Assembly: GCF_040115645.1 (NCBI RefSeq) | Contig: NW_027096031.1 | Span: forward strand, 124,001 to 188,000 | Direction: 5' to 3' | Source: Euwallacea fornicatus | Lineage: Eukaryota > Arthropoda > Insecta > Coleoptera > Curculionidae | Length of the DNA stretch: 64,000 nucleotides | Shown here: one piece after another, positions 34,931-48,048 of the stretch | Position numbering within the stretch: the first letter of the stretch is position 1 | How the letters are laid out: each line of letters opens with the position of its first letter | The notes under the pieces: generated by a model | Databases searched by the model: none | Told to the model about the DNA's origin: nothing | What the model saw: only the letters and a program-made list of their open reading frames with translations | Made by a program: the position numbers and the translations under genes

Positions 34931-37900
34931 TTGTGGAATTTCCAAGAAAAATAGTACATTATGTGGTCAAACACACTACTTTTGTGATTTTTCAAATTTT
35001 GAAGCTCGATAACTTCGGCAAATGAGGTCCAAATTTCTTAAACAAAGTGCCAAATTGAACAACTCGACGAGATCTTTAAGAAATCACAACACATCTTGAT
35101 TCCATCTCGATGAATTTCCAAGAAAAATAGTACATTATGTGGTCAAACACACTACTTTTGTGATTTTTCAAATTTTGAAGCTCGATAACTTCGGCAAACC
35201 AGGTCCAAATTTCTTAAACAAAGTGTCAAATTGATCAACTCGACGAGATCTTTAAGATGTCACAACACATCTTGATTCCATCTTGTGGAATTTCCAAGAA
35301 AAATAGTACTTTAGGTGCTCAAACACACAACTTTTGTGATTTTTCAAATTTTGAAGCTCGATAACTTCGGCAAATGAGGTCCAAATTTCTTAAACAAAGT
35401 GCCAAATTGAACAACTCGACGAGATCTTTAAGAAATCACAACACATCTTGATTCCATCTCGATGAATTTCCAAGAAAAATAGTACATTATGTGGTCAAAC
35501 ACACTACTTTTGTGATTTTTCAAATTTTGAAGCTCGATAACTTCGGCAAACCAGGTCCAAATTTCTTAAACAAAGTGTCAAATTGATCAACTCGACGAGA
35601 TCTTTAAGATGTCACAACACATCTTGATTCCATCTTGTGGAATTTCCAAGAAAAATAGTACTTTAGGTGCTCAAACACACAACTTTTTTGACTTTTCAAA
35701 TTTTGAAGCTCGATAACTTCGGCAAATGAGGACCAAATTTGTTAAACAAAGAGTCGAATTCATCTGCTCAACGAGATCTTTAAGATGTCACAACACGTCT
35801 TGATTCCATCTTGTTGAATTTCCAAGAAAAATAGTATATTATGTGGTCAAACACACTACTTTTGTGACTTTTCAAATTTTGAAGCTCGATAACTTCGGAA
35901 AATGAGGACCAAATTTCTTAAACAAAGTGTCAAATTGATCAACTCGACGAGATTTTGCAGATTCCACAACACATCATGATTCCATCTTGTTGAATTTCCA
36001 AGAAAAATAGTACATTATGTGGTCAAACACACTACTTTTGTGATTTTTCAAATTTTGAAGCTCGATAACTTCGGCAAATGAGGTCCAAATTTCTTAAACA
36101 AAGTGTCAAATTGATCAACTCGACGAGATTTTGCAAATTCCACAACACATCATGATTGCATCTTGTTGAATTTCCAAGAAAAATAGTACATTATGTGGTC
36201 AAACACACTACTTTTGTGATTTTTCAAATTTTGAAGCTCGATAACTTCGGCAAATGAGGTCCAAATTTCTTAAACAAAGTGTCAAATTGATCAACTCGAC
36301 GAGATCTTTAAGATGTCACAACACATCTTGATTCCATCTTGTGGAATTTCCAAGAAAAATAGTACATTATGTGCTCAAACACACAACTTTTGTGATTTTT
36401 CAAATTTTGAAGCTCGATAACTTCGGCAAATGAGGTCCAAATTTCTTAAACAAAGTGTCAAATTGAACAACTCGACGAGATCTTTAAGATATCACAACAC
36501 ATCTTGATTCCATCTTGTGGAATTTCCAAGAAAAATAGTACATTATGTGGTCAAACACACAACTTTTGTGACTTTTCAAATTTTGAAGCTCGATAACTTC
36601 GGCAAATGAGGTCCAAATTTCTTAAACAAAGTGTCAAATGGAACAACTCGACGAGATCTTTAAGATATCACAACACATCTTGATTCCATCTTGTGGAATT
36701 TCCAAGAAAAATAGTACATTATGTGGTCAAACACACTACTTTTGTGATTTTTCAAATTTTGAAGCTCGATAACTTCGGCAAATGAGGTCCAAATTTCTTA
36801 AACAAAGTGCCAAATTGAACAACTCGACGAGATCTTTAAGAAATCACAACACATCTTGATTCCATCTTGATGAATTTCCAAGAAAAATAGTACATTATGT
36901 GGTCAAACACACTACTTTTGTGATTTTTCAAATTTTGAAGCTCGATAACTTCGGCAAACCAGGTCCAAATTTCTTAAACAAAGTGTCAAATTGATCAACT
37001 CGACGAGATCTTTAAGATGTCACAACACATCTTGATTCCATCTTGTGGAATTTCCAAGAAAAATAGTACTTTAGGTGCTCAAACACACAACTTTTGTGAT
37101 TTTTCAAATTTTGAAGCTCGATAACTTCGGCAGATCAGGTCCAAATTTCTTAAACTAAGTGTCAAATTGATCAACTCGACGAGATTTTGCAGATTCCACA
37201 AAACATCATGATTCCATCTTGTTGAATTTCCCAGAAAAATAGTACTTTATGTGCTCAAACACACAACTTTTTTGACTTTTCAAATTTTGAAGCTCGATAA
37301 CTTCGGCAAATCAGGTCCAAATTTCTTAAACAAATTGTCAAATTGATCAACTCGACGAGATTTTGCAAATTCCACAACACATTATGATTGCATCTTGTTG
37401 AATTTCCAAGAAAAATAGTACATTATGTGGTCAAACACACTACTTTTGTGATTTTTCAAATTTTGAAGCTCGATAACTTCGGCAAATCAGGTCCAAATTT
37501 CTTAAACAAAGTGTCAAATTGATCAACTCGACGAGATCTTTAAGATGTCACAACACATCATGATTGCATCTTGTTGAATTTCCAAGAAAAATAGTACTTT
37601 ATGTGCTCAAACACACAACTTTTTTGATTTTTCAAATTTTGAAGCTCGATAACTTTCGCAAATCAGGTCCAAATTTCTTAAACAAAGTGTCAAATTGATC
37701 AACTCGACGAGATTTTGCAGATTCCACAACACATCATGATTCCATCTTGTTGAATTTCCAAGAAAAATAGTACTTTATGTGCTCAAACACACAACTTTTG
37801 TGATTTTTCAAATTTTGAAGCTCGATAACTTCGGCAAATGAGGTCCAAATTTCTTAAACAAAGTGTCAAATTGAACAACTCGACGAGATCTTTAAGATAT

Positions 37901-38720
37901 CACAACACAGCTTGATTCCATCTTGTTGAATTTCCAAGAAAAATAGTACTTTATGTGCTCAAACACACAACTTTTTTGATTTTTCAAATTTTGAAGCTCG
38001 ATAACTTCCGCAAATCAGGTCCAAATTTCTTAAACAAAGTGTCAAATTGATCAACTCGACGAGATTTTGCAAATTCCACAACACATCATGATTGCATCTT
38101 GTTGAATTTCCAAGAAAAATAGTACTTTAGGTGCTCAAACACACAACTTTTTTGACTTTTCAAATTTTGAAGCTCGATAACTTCGGCAAATGAGGTCCAA
38201 ATTTCTTAAACAAAGTGTCAAATTGATCAACTTGACGAGATCTTTAAGATGTCACAACACATCTTGATTCCATCTTGTGGAATTTCCAAGAAAAATAGTA
38301 CTTTAGGTGCTCAAACACAGAACTTTTGTGATTTTTCAAATTTTGAAGCTCGATAACATCGGCAAATGAGGTCCAAATTTCTTAAACAAAGTGTCAAATT
38401 GATCAACTCGACGAGATCTTTAAGATGTCACAACACATCTTGATTCCATCTTGTTGAATTTCCAAGAAAAATAGTACATTATGTGCTCAAACACACAACT
38501 TTTGTGATTTTTCAAATTTTGAAGCTCGATAACTTCGGCAAATGAGGTACAAATTTCTTAAACAAAGTGTCAAATTGATCAACTCGACGAGATTTTGCAA
38601 ATTCCACAACACATCATGATTGCATCTTGTTGAATTTCCAAGAAAAATAGTACTTTAGGTGCTCAAACACACAACTTTTTTGACTTTTCAAATTTTGAAG
38701 CTCGATAACTTCGGCAAATG
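34931..38720 (+). repeat. Rearranged HOR-C/HOR-D material with a fifth EcoRI-type leader
   Basis: Units 199-202 alternate AAGAAATC plus CATCTCGATG with AAACCAGG units (35201, 35553), a tandem dimer. An EcoRI-type monomer at 35729 opens a HOR-C-like run with one extra monomer (unit 205 at 36081), so AAACCAGG comes seven units later at 36961. From unit 214 (37665) it follows HOR-D order, with CACAGCTTG in unit 215. Unit 217 carries CACAGAAC and GATAACATCGG, which reappear only at units 327 and 351. Confidence 0.8.
35729..35904 (+). repeat. EcoRI-type divergent monomer (unit 203)
   Basis: One of ten such monomers, at 32737, 35729, 38721, 41185, 44705, 45409, 49633, 50689, 53153 and 55265. GAATTC lies at unit positions 28-33 and occurs in no ordinary monomer. 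It has AGGACC and TTTGTT instead of AGGTCC and TTTCTT. Seven copies read AAAGAGTCGAATTC; the three in HOR-D read AAAGTGTCGAATTC. Confidence 0.88.
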
Positions 38721-40914
38721 AGGACCAAATTTGTTAAACAAAGAGTCGAATTCATCTGCTCAACGAGATCTTTAAGATGTCACAACACGTCTTGATTCCA
38801 TCTTGTTGAATTTCCAAGAAAAATAGTATATTATGTGGTCAAACACACTACTTTTGTGACTTTTCAAATTTTGAAGCTCGATAACTTCGGAAAATGAGGA
38901 CCAAATTTCTTAAACAAAGTGTCAAATTGATCAACTTGACGAGATTTTGCAGATTCCACAACACATCATGATTCCATCTTGTTGAATTTCCAAGAAAAAT
39001 AGTACATTATGTGGTCAAACACACTACTTTTGTGATTTTTCAAATTTTGAAGCTCGATAACTTCGGCAAATGAGGTCCAAATTTCTTAAACAAAGTGTCA
39101 AATTGATCAACTCGACGAGATCTTTAAGATGTCACAACACATCTTGATTCCATCTTGTGGAATTTCCAAGAAAAATAGTACTTTAGGTGCTCAAACACAC
39201 AACTTTTGTGATTTTTCAAAATTTGAAGCTCGATAACTTCGGCAAATGAGGTCCAAATTTCTTAAACAAAGTGTCAAATTGAACAACTCGACGAGATCTT
39301 TAAGATATCACAACACATCTTGATTCCATCTTGTGGAATTTCCAAGAAAAATAGTACATTATGTGGTCAAACACACAACTTTTGTGACTTTTCAAATTTT
39401 GAAGCTCGATAACTTCGGCAAATGAGGTCCAAATTTCTTAAACAAAGTGTCAAATTGAACAACTCGACGAGATCTTTAAGATGTCACAACACATCTTGAT
39501 TCCATCTTGTGGAATTTCCAAGAAAAATAGTACATTATGTGGTCAAACACACTACTTTTGTGATTTTTCAAATTTTGAAGCTCGATAACTTCGGCAAATG
39601 AGGTCCAAATTTCTTAAACAAAGTGCCAAATTGAACAACTCGACGAGATCTTTAAGAAATCACAACACATCTTGATTCCATCTTGATGAATTTCCAAGAA
39701 AAATAGTACATTATGTGGTCAAACACACTACTTTTGTGATTTTTCAAATTTTGAAGCTCGATAACTTCGGCAAACCAGGTCCAAATTTCTTAAACAAAGT
39801 GTCAAATTGATCAACTCGACGAGATCTTTAAGATGTCACAACACATCTTGATTCCATCTTGTGGAATTTCCAAGAAAAATAGTACTTTAGGTGCTCAAAC
39901 ACACAACTTTTGTGATTTTTCAAATTTTGAAGCTCGATAACTTCGGCAGATCAGGTCCAAATTTCTTAAACTAAGTGTCAAATTGATCAACTCGACGAGA
40001 TTTTGCAGATTCCACAAAACATCATGATTCCATCTTGTTGAATTTCCCAGAAAAATAGTACTTTATGTGCTCAAACACACAACTTTTTTGACTTTTCAAA
40101 TTTTGAAGCTCGATAACTTCGGCAAATCAGGTCCAAATTTCTTAAACAAATTGTCAAATTGATCAACTCGACGAGATTTTGCAAATTCCACAACACATTA
40201 TGATTGCATCTTGTTGAATTTCCAAGAAAAATAGTACATTATGTGGTCAAACACACTACTTTTGTGATTTTTCAAATTTTGAAGCTCGATAACTTCGGCA
40301 AATCAGGTCCAAATTTCTTAAACAAAGTGTCAAATTGATCAACTCGACGAGATCTTTAAGATGTCACAACACATCATGATTGCATCTTGTTGAATTTCCA
40401 AGAAAAATAGTACTTTAGGTGCTCAAACACACAACTTTTTTGACTTTTCAAATTTTGAAGCTCGATAACTTCGGCAAATGAGGTCCAAATTTCTTAAACA
40501 AAGTGTCAAATTGATCAACTCGACGAGATTTTGCAGATTCCACAACACATCATGAGTGCATCTTGTTGAATTTCCAAGAAAAATAGTACTTTATGTGCTC
40601 AAACACACAACTTTTTTGATTTTTCAAATTTTGAAGCTCGATAACTTCCGCAAATCAGGTCCAAATTTCTTAAACAAAGTGTCAAATTGATCAACTCGAC
40701 GAGATTTTGCAGATTCCACAACACATCATGATTCCATCTTGTTGAATTTCCAAGAAAAATAGTACTTTAGGTGCTCAAACACACAACTTTTGTGATTTTT
40801 CAAATTTTGAAGCTCGATAACTTCGGCAGATCAGGTCCAAATTTCTTAAACAAAGTGTCAAATTGAACAACTCGACGAGATCTTTAAGATGTCACAACAC
40901 ATCTTGATTCCATC
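38721..40914 (+). repeat. HOR-C copy 2
   Basis: Units 220-232 with every HOR-C marker at the same spacing: EcoRI-type leader, AAACCAGG six units later at 39777, CATGAGTGC ten units later in unit 230. It extends to the next EcoRI-type monomer at 41185. Over 14 units it equals 50689-53152 at an offset of 11968 bp. Confidence 0.9.
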
Positions 40915-41184
40915 TCGATGAATTTCCAAGAAAAATAGTACATTATGTGGTCAAACACACTACTTTTGTGATTTTTCAAATTTTGAAGCTCGATAACTTC
41001 GGCAAACCAGGTCCAAATTTCTTAAACAAAGTGTCAAATTGATCAACTCGACGAGATCTTTAAGATGTCACAACACATCTTGATTCCATCTTGTGGAATT
41101 TCCAAGAAAAATAGTACTTTAGGTGCTCAAACACACAACTTTTTTGACTTTTCAAATTTTGAAGCTCGATAACTTCGGCAAATG

Positions 41185-41536
41185 AGGACCAAATTTGTTA
41201 AACAAAGAGTCGAATTCATCTGCTCAACGAGATCTTTAAGATGTCACAACACGTCTTGATTCCATCTTGTTGAATTTCCAAGAAAAATAGTATATTATGT
41301 GGTCAAACACACTACTTTTGTGACTTTTCAAATTTTGAAGCTCGATAACTTCGGAAAATGAGGACCAAATTTCTTAAACAAAGTGTCAAATTGATCAACT
41401 CGACGAGATTTTGCAGATTCCACAACACATCATGATTCCATCTTGTTGAATTTCCAAGAAAAATAGTACATTATGTGGTCAAACACACAACTTTTGTGAT
41501 TTTTCAAATTTTGAAGCTCGATAACTTCGGCAAATG
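41185..41536 (+). repeat. EcoRI-type leader pair (units 234-235)
   Basis: An EcoRI-type monomer followed by the CGGAAAATGAGGACC partner with intact CTCGACGAG. The same pair lies at 35729 and 53153, while other pairs have CTTGACGAG. Here it is followed by the expanded GAACAACTC tract instead of a HOR-C body. Confidence 0.85.
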
Positions 41537-43648
41537 AGGTCCAAATTTCTTAAACAAAGTGTCAAATTGAACAACTCGACGAGATCTTTAAGATATCACA
41601 ACACATCTTGATTCCATCTTGTGGAATTTCCAAGAAAAATAGTACATTATGTGGTCAAACACACAACTTTTGTGACTTTTCAAATTTTGAAGCTCGATAA
41701 CTTCGGCAAATGAGGTCCAAATTTCTTAAACAAAGTGTCAAATTGAACAACTCGACGAGATCTTTAAGATATCACAACACATCTTGATTCCATCTTGTGG
41801 AATTTCCAAGAAAAATAGTACATTATGTGCTCAAACACACAACTTTTGTGATTTTTCAAATTTTGAAGCTCGATAACTTCGGCAAATGAGGTCCAAATTT
41901 CTTAAACAAAGTGTCAAATTGAACAACTCGACGAGATCTTTAAGATATCACAACACATCTTGATTCCATCTTGATGAATTTCCAAGAAAAATAGTACATT
42001 ATGTGGTCAAACACACTACTTTTGTGATTTTTCAAATTTTGAAGCTCGATAACTTCGGCAAATGAGGTCCAAATTTCTTAAACAAAGTGTCAAATTGAAC
42101 AACTCGACGAGATCTTTAAGATATCACAACACATCTTGATTCCATCTTGTGGAATTTCCAAGAAAAATAGTACATTATGTGGTCAAACACACAACTTTTG
42201 TGACTTTTCAAATTTTGAAGCTCGATAACTTCGGCAAATGAGGTCCAAATTTCTTAAACAAAGTGTCAAATTGAACAACTCGACGAGATCTTTAAGATAT
42301 CACAACACATCTTGATTCCATCTTGTGGAATTTCCAAGAAAAATAGTACATTATGTGGTCAAACACACAACTTTTGTGACTTTTCAAATTTTGAAGCTCG
42401 ATAACTTCGGCAAATGAGGTCCAAATTTCTTAAACAAAGTGTCAAATTGAACAACTCGACGAGATCTTTAAGATATCACAACACATCTTGATTCCATCTT
42501 GTGGAATTTCCAAGAAAAATAGTACATTATGTGGTCAAACACACTACTTTTGTGATTTTTCAAATTTTGAAGCTCGATAACTTCGGCAAATGAGGTCCAA
42601 ATTTCTTAAACAAAGTGCCAAATTGAACAACTCGACGAGATCTTTAAGATATCACAACACATCTTGATTCCATCTTGTGGAATTTCCAAGAAAAATAGTA
42701 CATTATGTGGTCAAACACACTACTTTTGTGATTTTTCAAATTTTGAAGCTCGATAACTTCGGCAAATGAGGTCCAAATTTCTTAAACAAAGTGTCAAATT
42801 GAACAACTCGACGAGATCTTTAAGATATCACAACACATCTTGATTCCATCTTGTGGAATTTCCAAGAAAAATAGTACATTATGTGGTCAAACACACAACT
42901 TTTGTGACTTTTCAAATTTTGAAGCTCGATAACTTCGGCAAATGAGGTCCAAATTTCTTAAACAAAGTGTCAAATTGAACAACTCGACGAGATCTTTAAG
43001 ATATCACAACACATCTTGATTCCATCTTGTGGAATTTCCAAGAAAAATAGTACATTATGTGGTCAAACACACTACTTTTGTGATTTTTCAAATTTTGAAG
43101 CTCGATAACTTCGGCAAATGAGGTCCAAATTTCTTAAACAAAGTGTCAAATTGAACAACTCGACGAGATCTTTAAGATATCACAACACATCTTGATTCCA
43201 TCTTGTGGAATTTCCAAGAAAAATAGTACATTATGTGGTCAAACACACAACTTTTGTGACTTTTCAAATTTTGAAGCTCGATAACTTCGGCAAATGAGGT
43301 CCAAATTTCTTAAACAAAGTGTCAAATTGAACAACTCGACGAGATCTTTAAGATATCACAACACATCTTGATTCCATCTTGTGGAATTTCCAAGAAAAAT
43401 AGTACATTATGTGGTCAAACACACTACTTTTGTGATTTTTCAAATTTTGAAGCTCGATAACTTCGGCAAATGAGGTCCAAATTTCTTAAACAAAGTGCCA
43501 AATTGAACAACTCGACGAGATCTTTAAGAAATCACAACACATCTTGATTCCATCTTGATGAATTTCCAAGAAAAATAGTACATTATGTGGTCAAACACAC
43601 TACTTTTGTGATTTTTCAAATTTTGAAGCTCGATAACTTCGGCAAACC
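41537..43648 (+). repeat. Expanded tract of 12 near-uniform monomers
   Basis: Units 236-247 all carry GAACAACTC, and 11 of 12 have GATATCACAAC (unit 247 has AAGAAATC). Elsewhere this type occurs singly or in twos and threes. Units 243-246 alternate CACAAC...TGTGAC with CACTAC...TGTGAT, which is a 352-bp dimer repeated twice. In the other HOR-C copies the distance from EcoRI-type leader to the next AAACCAGG is 6-7 monomers; here it is 14. The tract looks like recent local amplification. Confidence 0.85.
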
Positions 43649-44989
43649 AGGTCCAAATTTCTTAAACTAAGTGTCAAATTGATCAACTCGACGAGATTTT
43701 GCAGATTCCACAAAACATCATGATTCCATCTTGTTGAATTTCCCAGAAAAATAGTACTTTATGTGCTCAAACACACAACTTTTTTGACTTTTCAAATTTT
43801 GAAGCTCGATAACTTCGGCAAATCAGGTCCAAATTTCTTAAACAAATTGTCAAATTGATCAACTCGACGAGATTTTGCAAATTCCACAACACATTATGAT
43901 TGCATCTTGTTGAATTTCCAAGAAAAATAGTACATTATGTGGTCAAACACACTACTTTTGTGATTTTTCAAATTTTGAAGCTCGATAACTTCGGCAAATC
44001 AGGTCCAAATTTCTTAAACAAAGTGTCAAATTGATCAACTCGACGAGATCTTTAAGATGTCACAACACATCATGATTGCATCTTGTTGAATTTCCAAGAA
44101 AAATAGTACTTTATGTGCTCAAACACACAACTTTTTTGATTTTTCAAATTTTGAAGCTCGATAACTTCGGCAAATCAGGTCCAAATTTCTTAAACAAAGT
44201 GTCAAATTGATCAACTCGACGAGATTTTGCAGATTCCACAACACATCATGATTCCATCTTGTTGAATTTCCAAGAAAAATAGTACTTTATGTGCTCAAAC
44301 ACACAACTTTTGTGATTTTTCAAATTTTGAAGCTCGATAACTTCGGCAAATGAGGTCCAAATTTCTTAAACAAAGTGTCAAATTGAACAACTCGACGAGA
44401 TCTTTAAGATATCACAACACAGCTTGATTCCATCTTGTTGAATTTCCAAGAAAAATAGTACTTTATGTGCTCAAACACACAACTTTTTTGATTTTTCAAA
44501 TTTTGAAGCTCGATAACTTCCGCAAATCAGGTCCAAATTTCTTAAACAAAGTGTCAAATTGATCAACTCGACGAGATTTTGCAAATTCCACAACACATCA
44601 TGATTGCATCTTGTTGAATTTCCAAGAAAAATAGTACTTTAGGTGCTCAAACACACAACTTTTTTGACTTTTCAAATTTTGAAGCTCGATAACTTCGGCA
44701 AATGAGGACCAAATTTGTTAAACAAAGTGTCGAATTCATCTGCTCAACGAGATCTTTAAGATGTCACAACACGTCTTGATTCCATCTTGTTGAATTTCCA
44801 AGAAAAATAGTATATTATGTGGTCAAACACACTACTTTTGTGACTTTTCAAATTTTGAAGCTCGATAACTTCGGAAAATGAGGACCAAATTTCTTAAACA
44901 AAGTGTCAAATTGATCAACTTGACGAGATTTTGCAGATTCCACAACACATCATGATTCCATCTTGTTGAATTTCCAAGAAAAATAGTAC
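43121..44989 (+). repeat. HOR-D copy 1 (about 10.6 monomers)
   Basis: Order: two GATATC units, an AAGAAATC unit, AAACCAGG plus CTAAGTG plus TTTCCCAG (43649), CAAATTGTC (43825), two more units, CACAGCTTG (unit 252), CTTCCGCAAATC, EcoRI-type monomer of the AAAGTGTCG form (44705), and its partner. AAACCAGG joined directly to CTAAGTG is specific to HOR-D. In HOR-C they are separate units, so HOR-D carries a one-monomer deletion fusion. Confidence 0.88.
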
Positions 44990-45408
44990 ATTATGTGGTC
45001 AAACACACTACTTTTGTGATTTTTCAAATTTTGAAGCTCGATAACTTCGGCAAATGAGGTCCAAATTTCTTAAACAAAGTGTCAAATTGATCAACTCGAC
45101 GAGATCTTTAAGATGTCACAACACATCTTGATTCCATCTTGTTGAATTTCCAAGAAAAATAGTACATTATGTGCTCAAACACACAACTTTTGTGATTTTT
45201 CAAATTTTGAAGCTCGATAACTTCGGCAAATGAGGTACAAATTTCTTAAACAAAGTGTCAAATTGATCAACTCGACGAGATTTTGCAAATTCCACAACAC
45301 ATCATGATTGCATCTTGTTGAATTTCCAAGAAAAATAGTACTTTAGGTGCTCAAACACACAACTTTTTTGACTTTTCAAATTTTGAAGCTCGATAACTTC
45401 GGCAAATG

Positions 45409-47602
45409 AGGACCAAATTTGTTAAACAAAGAGTCGAATTCATCTGCTCAACGAGATCTTTAAGATGTCACAACACGTCTTGATTCCATCTTGTTGAATT
45501 TCCAAGAAAAATAGTATATTATGTGGTCAAACACACTACTTTTGTGACTTTTCAAATTTTGAAGCTCGATAACTTCGGAAAATGAGGACCAAATTTCTTA
45601 AACAAAGTGTCAAATTGATCAACTTGACGAGATTTTGCAGATTCCACAACACATCATGATTCCATCTTGTTGAATTTCCAAGAAAAATAGTACATTATGT
45701 GGTCAAACACACTACTTTTGTGATTTTTCAAATTTTGAAGCTCGATAACTTCGGCAAATGAGGTCCAAATTTCTTAAACAAAGTGTCAAATTGATCAACT
45801 CGACGAGATCTTTAAGATGTCACAACACATCTTGATTCCATCTTGTGGAATTTCCAAGAAAAATAGTACTTTAGGTGCTCAAACACACAACTTTTGTGAT
45901 TTTTCAAAATTTGAAGCTCGATAACTTCGGCAAATGAGGTCCAAATTTCTTAAACAAAGTGTCAAATTGAACAACTCGACGAGATCTTTAAGATATCACA
46001 ACACATCTTGATTCCATCTTGTGGAATTTCCAAGAAAAATAGTACATTATGTGGTCAAACACACAACTTTTGTGACTTTTCAAATTTTGAAGCTCGATAA
46101 CTTCGGCAAATGAGGTCCAAATTTCTTAAACAAAGTGTCAAATTGAACAACTCGACGAGATCTTTAAGATGTCACAACACATCTTGATTCCATCTTGTGG
46201 AATTTCCAAGAAAAATAGTACATTATGTGGTCAAACACACTACTTTTGTGATTTTTCAAATTTTGAAGCTCGATAACTTCGGCAAATGAGGTCCAAATTT
46301 CTTAAACAAAGTGCCAAATTGAACAACTCGACGAGATCTTTAAGAAATCACAACACATCTTGATTCCATCTTGATGAATTTCCAAGAAAAATAGTACATT
46401 ATGTGGTCAAACACACTACTTTTGTGATTTTTCAAATTTTGAAGCTCGATAACTTCGGCAAACCAGGTCCAAATTTCTTAAACAAAGTGTCAAATTGATC
46501 AACTCGACGAGATCTTTAAGATGTCACAACACATCTTGATTCCATCTTGTGGAATTTCCAAGAAAAATAGTACTTTAGGTGCTCAAACACACAACTTTTG
46601 TGATTTTTCAAATTTTGAAGCTCGATAACTTCGGCAGATCAGGTCCAAATTTCTTAAACTAAGTGTCAAATTGATCAACTCGACGAGATTTTGCAGATTC
46701 CACAAAACATCATGATTCCATCTTGTTGAATTTCCCAGAAAAATAGTACTTTATGTGCTCAAACACACAACTTTTTTGACTTTTCAAATTTTGAAGCTCG
46801 ATAACTTCGGCAAATCAGGTCCAAATTTCTTAAACAAATTGTCAAATTGATCAACTCGACGAGATTTTGCAAATTCCACAACACATTATGATTGCATCTT
46901 GTTGAATTTCCAAGAAAAATAGTACATTATGTGGTCAAACACACTACTTTTGTGATTTTTCAAATTTTGAAGCTCGATAACTTCGGCAAATCAGGTCCAA
47001 ATTTCTTAAACAAAGTGTCAAATTGATCAACTCGACGAGATCTTTAAGATGTCACAACACATCATGATTGCATCTTGTTGAATTTCCAAGAAAAATAGTA
47101 CTTTAGGTGCTCAAACACACAACTTTTTTGACTTTTCAAATTTTGAAGCTCGATAACTTCGGCAAATGAGGTCCAAATTTCTTAAACAAAGTGTCAAATT
47201 GATCAACTCGACGAGATTTTGCAGATTCCACAACACATCATGAGTGCATCTTGTTGAATTTCCAAGAAAAATAGTACTTTATGTGCTCAAACACACAACT
47301 TTTTTGATTTTTCAAATTTTGAAGCTCGATAACTTCCGCAAATCAGGTCCAAATTTCTTAAACAAAGTGTCAAATTGATCAACTCGACGAGATTTTGCAG
47401 ATTCCACAACACATCATGATTCCATCTTGTTGAATTTCCAAGAAAAATAGTACTTTAGGTGCTCAAACACACAACTTTTGTGATTTTTCAAATTTTGAAG
47501 CTCGATAACTTCGGCAGATCAGGTCCAAATTTCTTAAACAAAGTGTCAAATTGAACAACTCGACGAGATCTTTAAGATGTCACAACACATCTTGATTCCA
47601 TC
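45409..47602 (+). repeat. HOR-C copy 3
   Basis: Units 258-270. EcoRI-type leader, AAACCAGG at 46465 and CATGAGTGC in unit 268, spaced as in the other copies. It is preceded by the AGGTACAAAT unit (45233), which also precedes copies 2 (38545) and 4 (50513). After the shared part it continues with TGTGG and CATTATGTGC monomers, unlike copies 2 and 4. Confidence 0.9.
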
Positions 47603-48048
47603 TTGTGGAATTTCCAAGAAAAATAGTACATTATGTGCTCAAACACACAACTTTTGTGATTTTTCAAATTTTGAAGCTCGATAACTTCGGCAAATGAGGT
47701 CCAAATTTCTTAAACAAAGTGTCAAATTGAACAACTCGACGAGATCTTTAAGATATCACAACACATCTTGATTCCATCTTGTTGAATTTCCAAGAAAAAT
47801 AGTACATTATGTGGTCAAACACACTACTTTTGTGATTTTTCAAATTTTGAAGCTCGATAACTTCGGCAAATGAGGTCCAAATTTCTTAAACAAAGTGTCA
47901 AATTGATCAACTCGACGAGATCTTTAAGATGTCACAACACATCTTGATTCCATCTTGTGGAATTTCCAAGAAAAATAGTACATTATGTGCTCAAACACAC
48001 AACTTTTGTGATTTTTCAAATTTTGAAGCTCGATAACTTCGGCAAATG

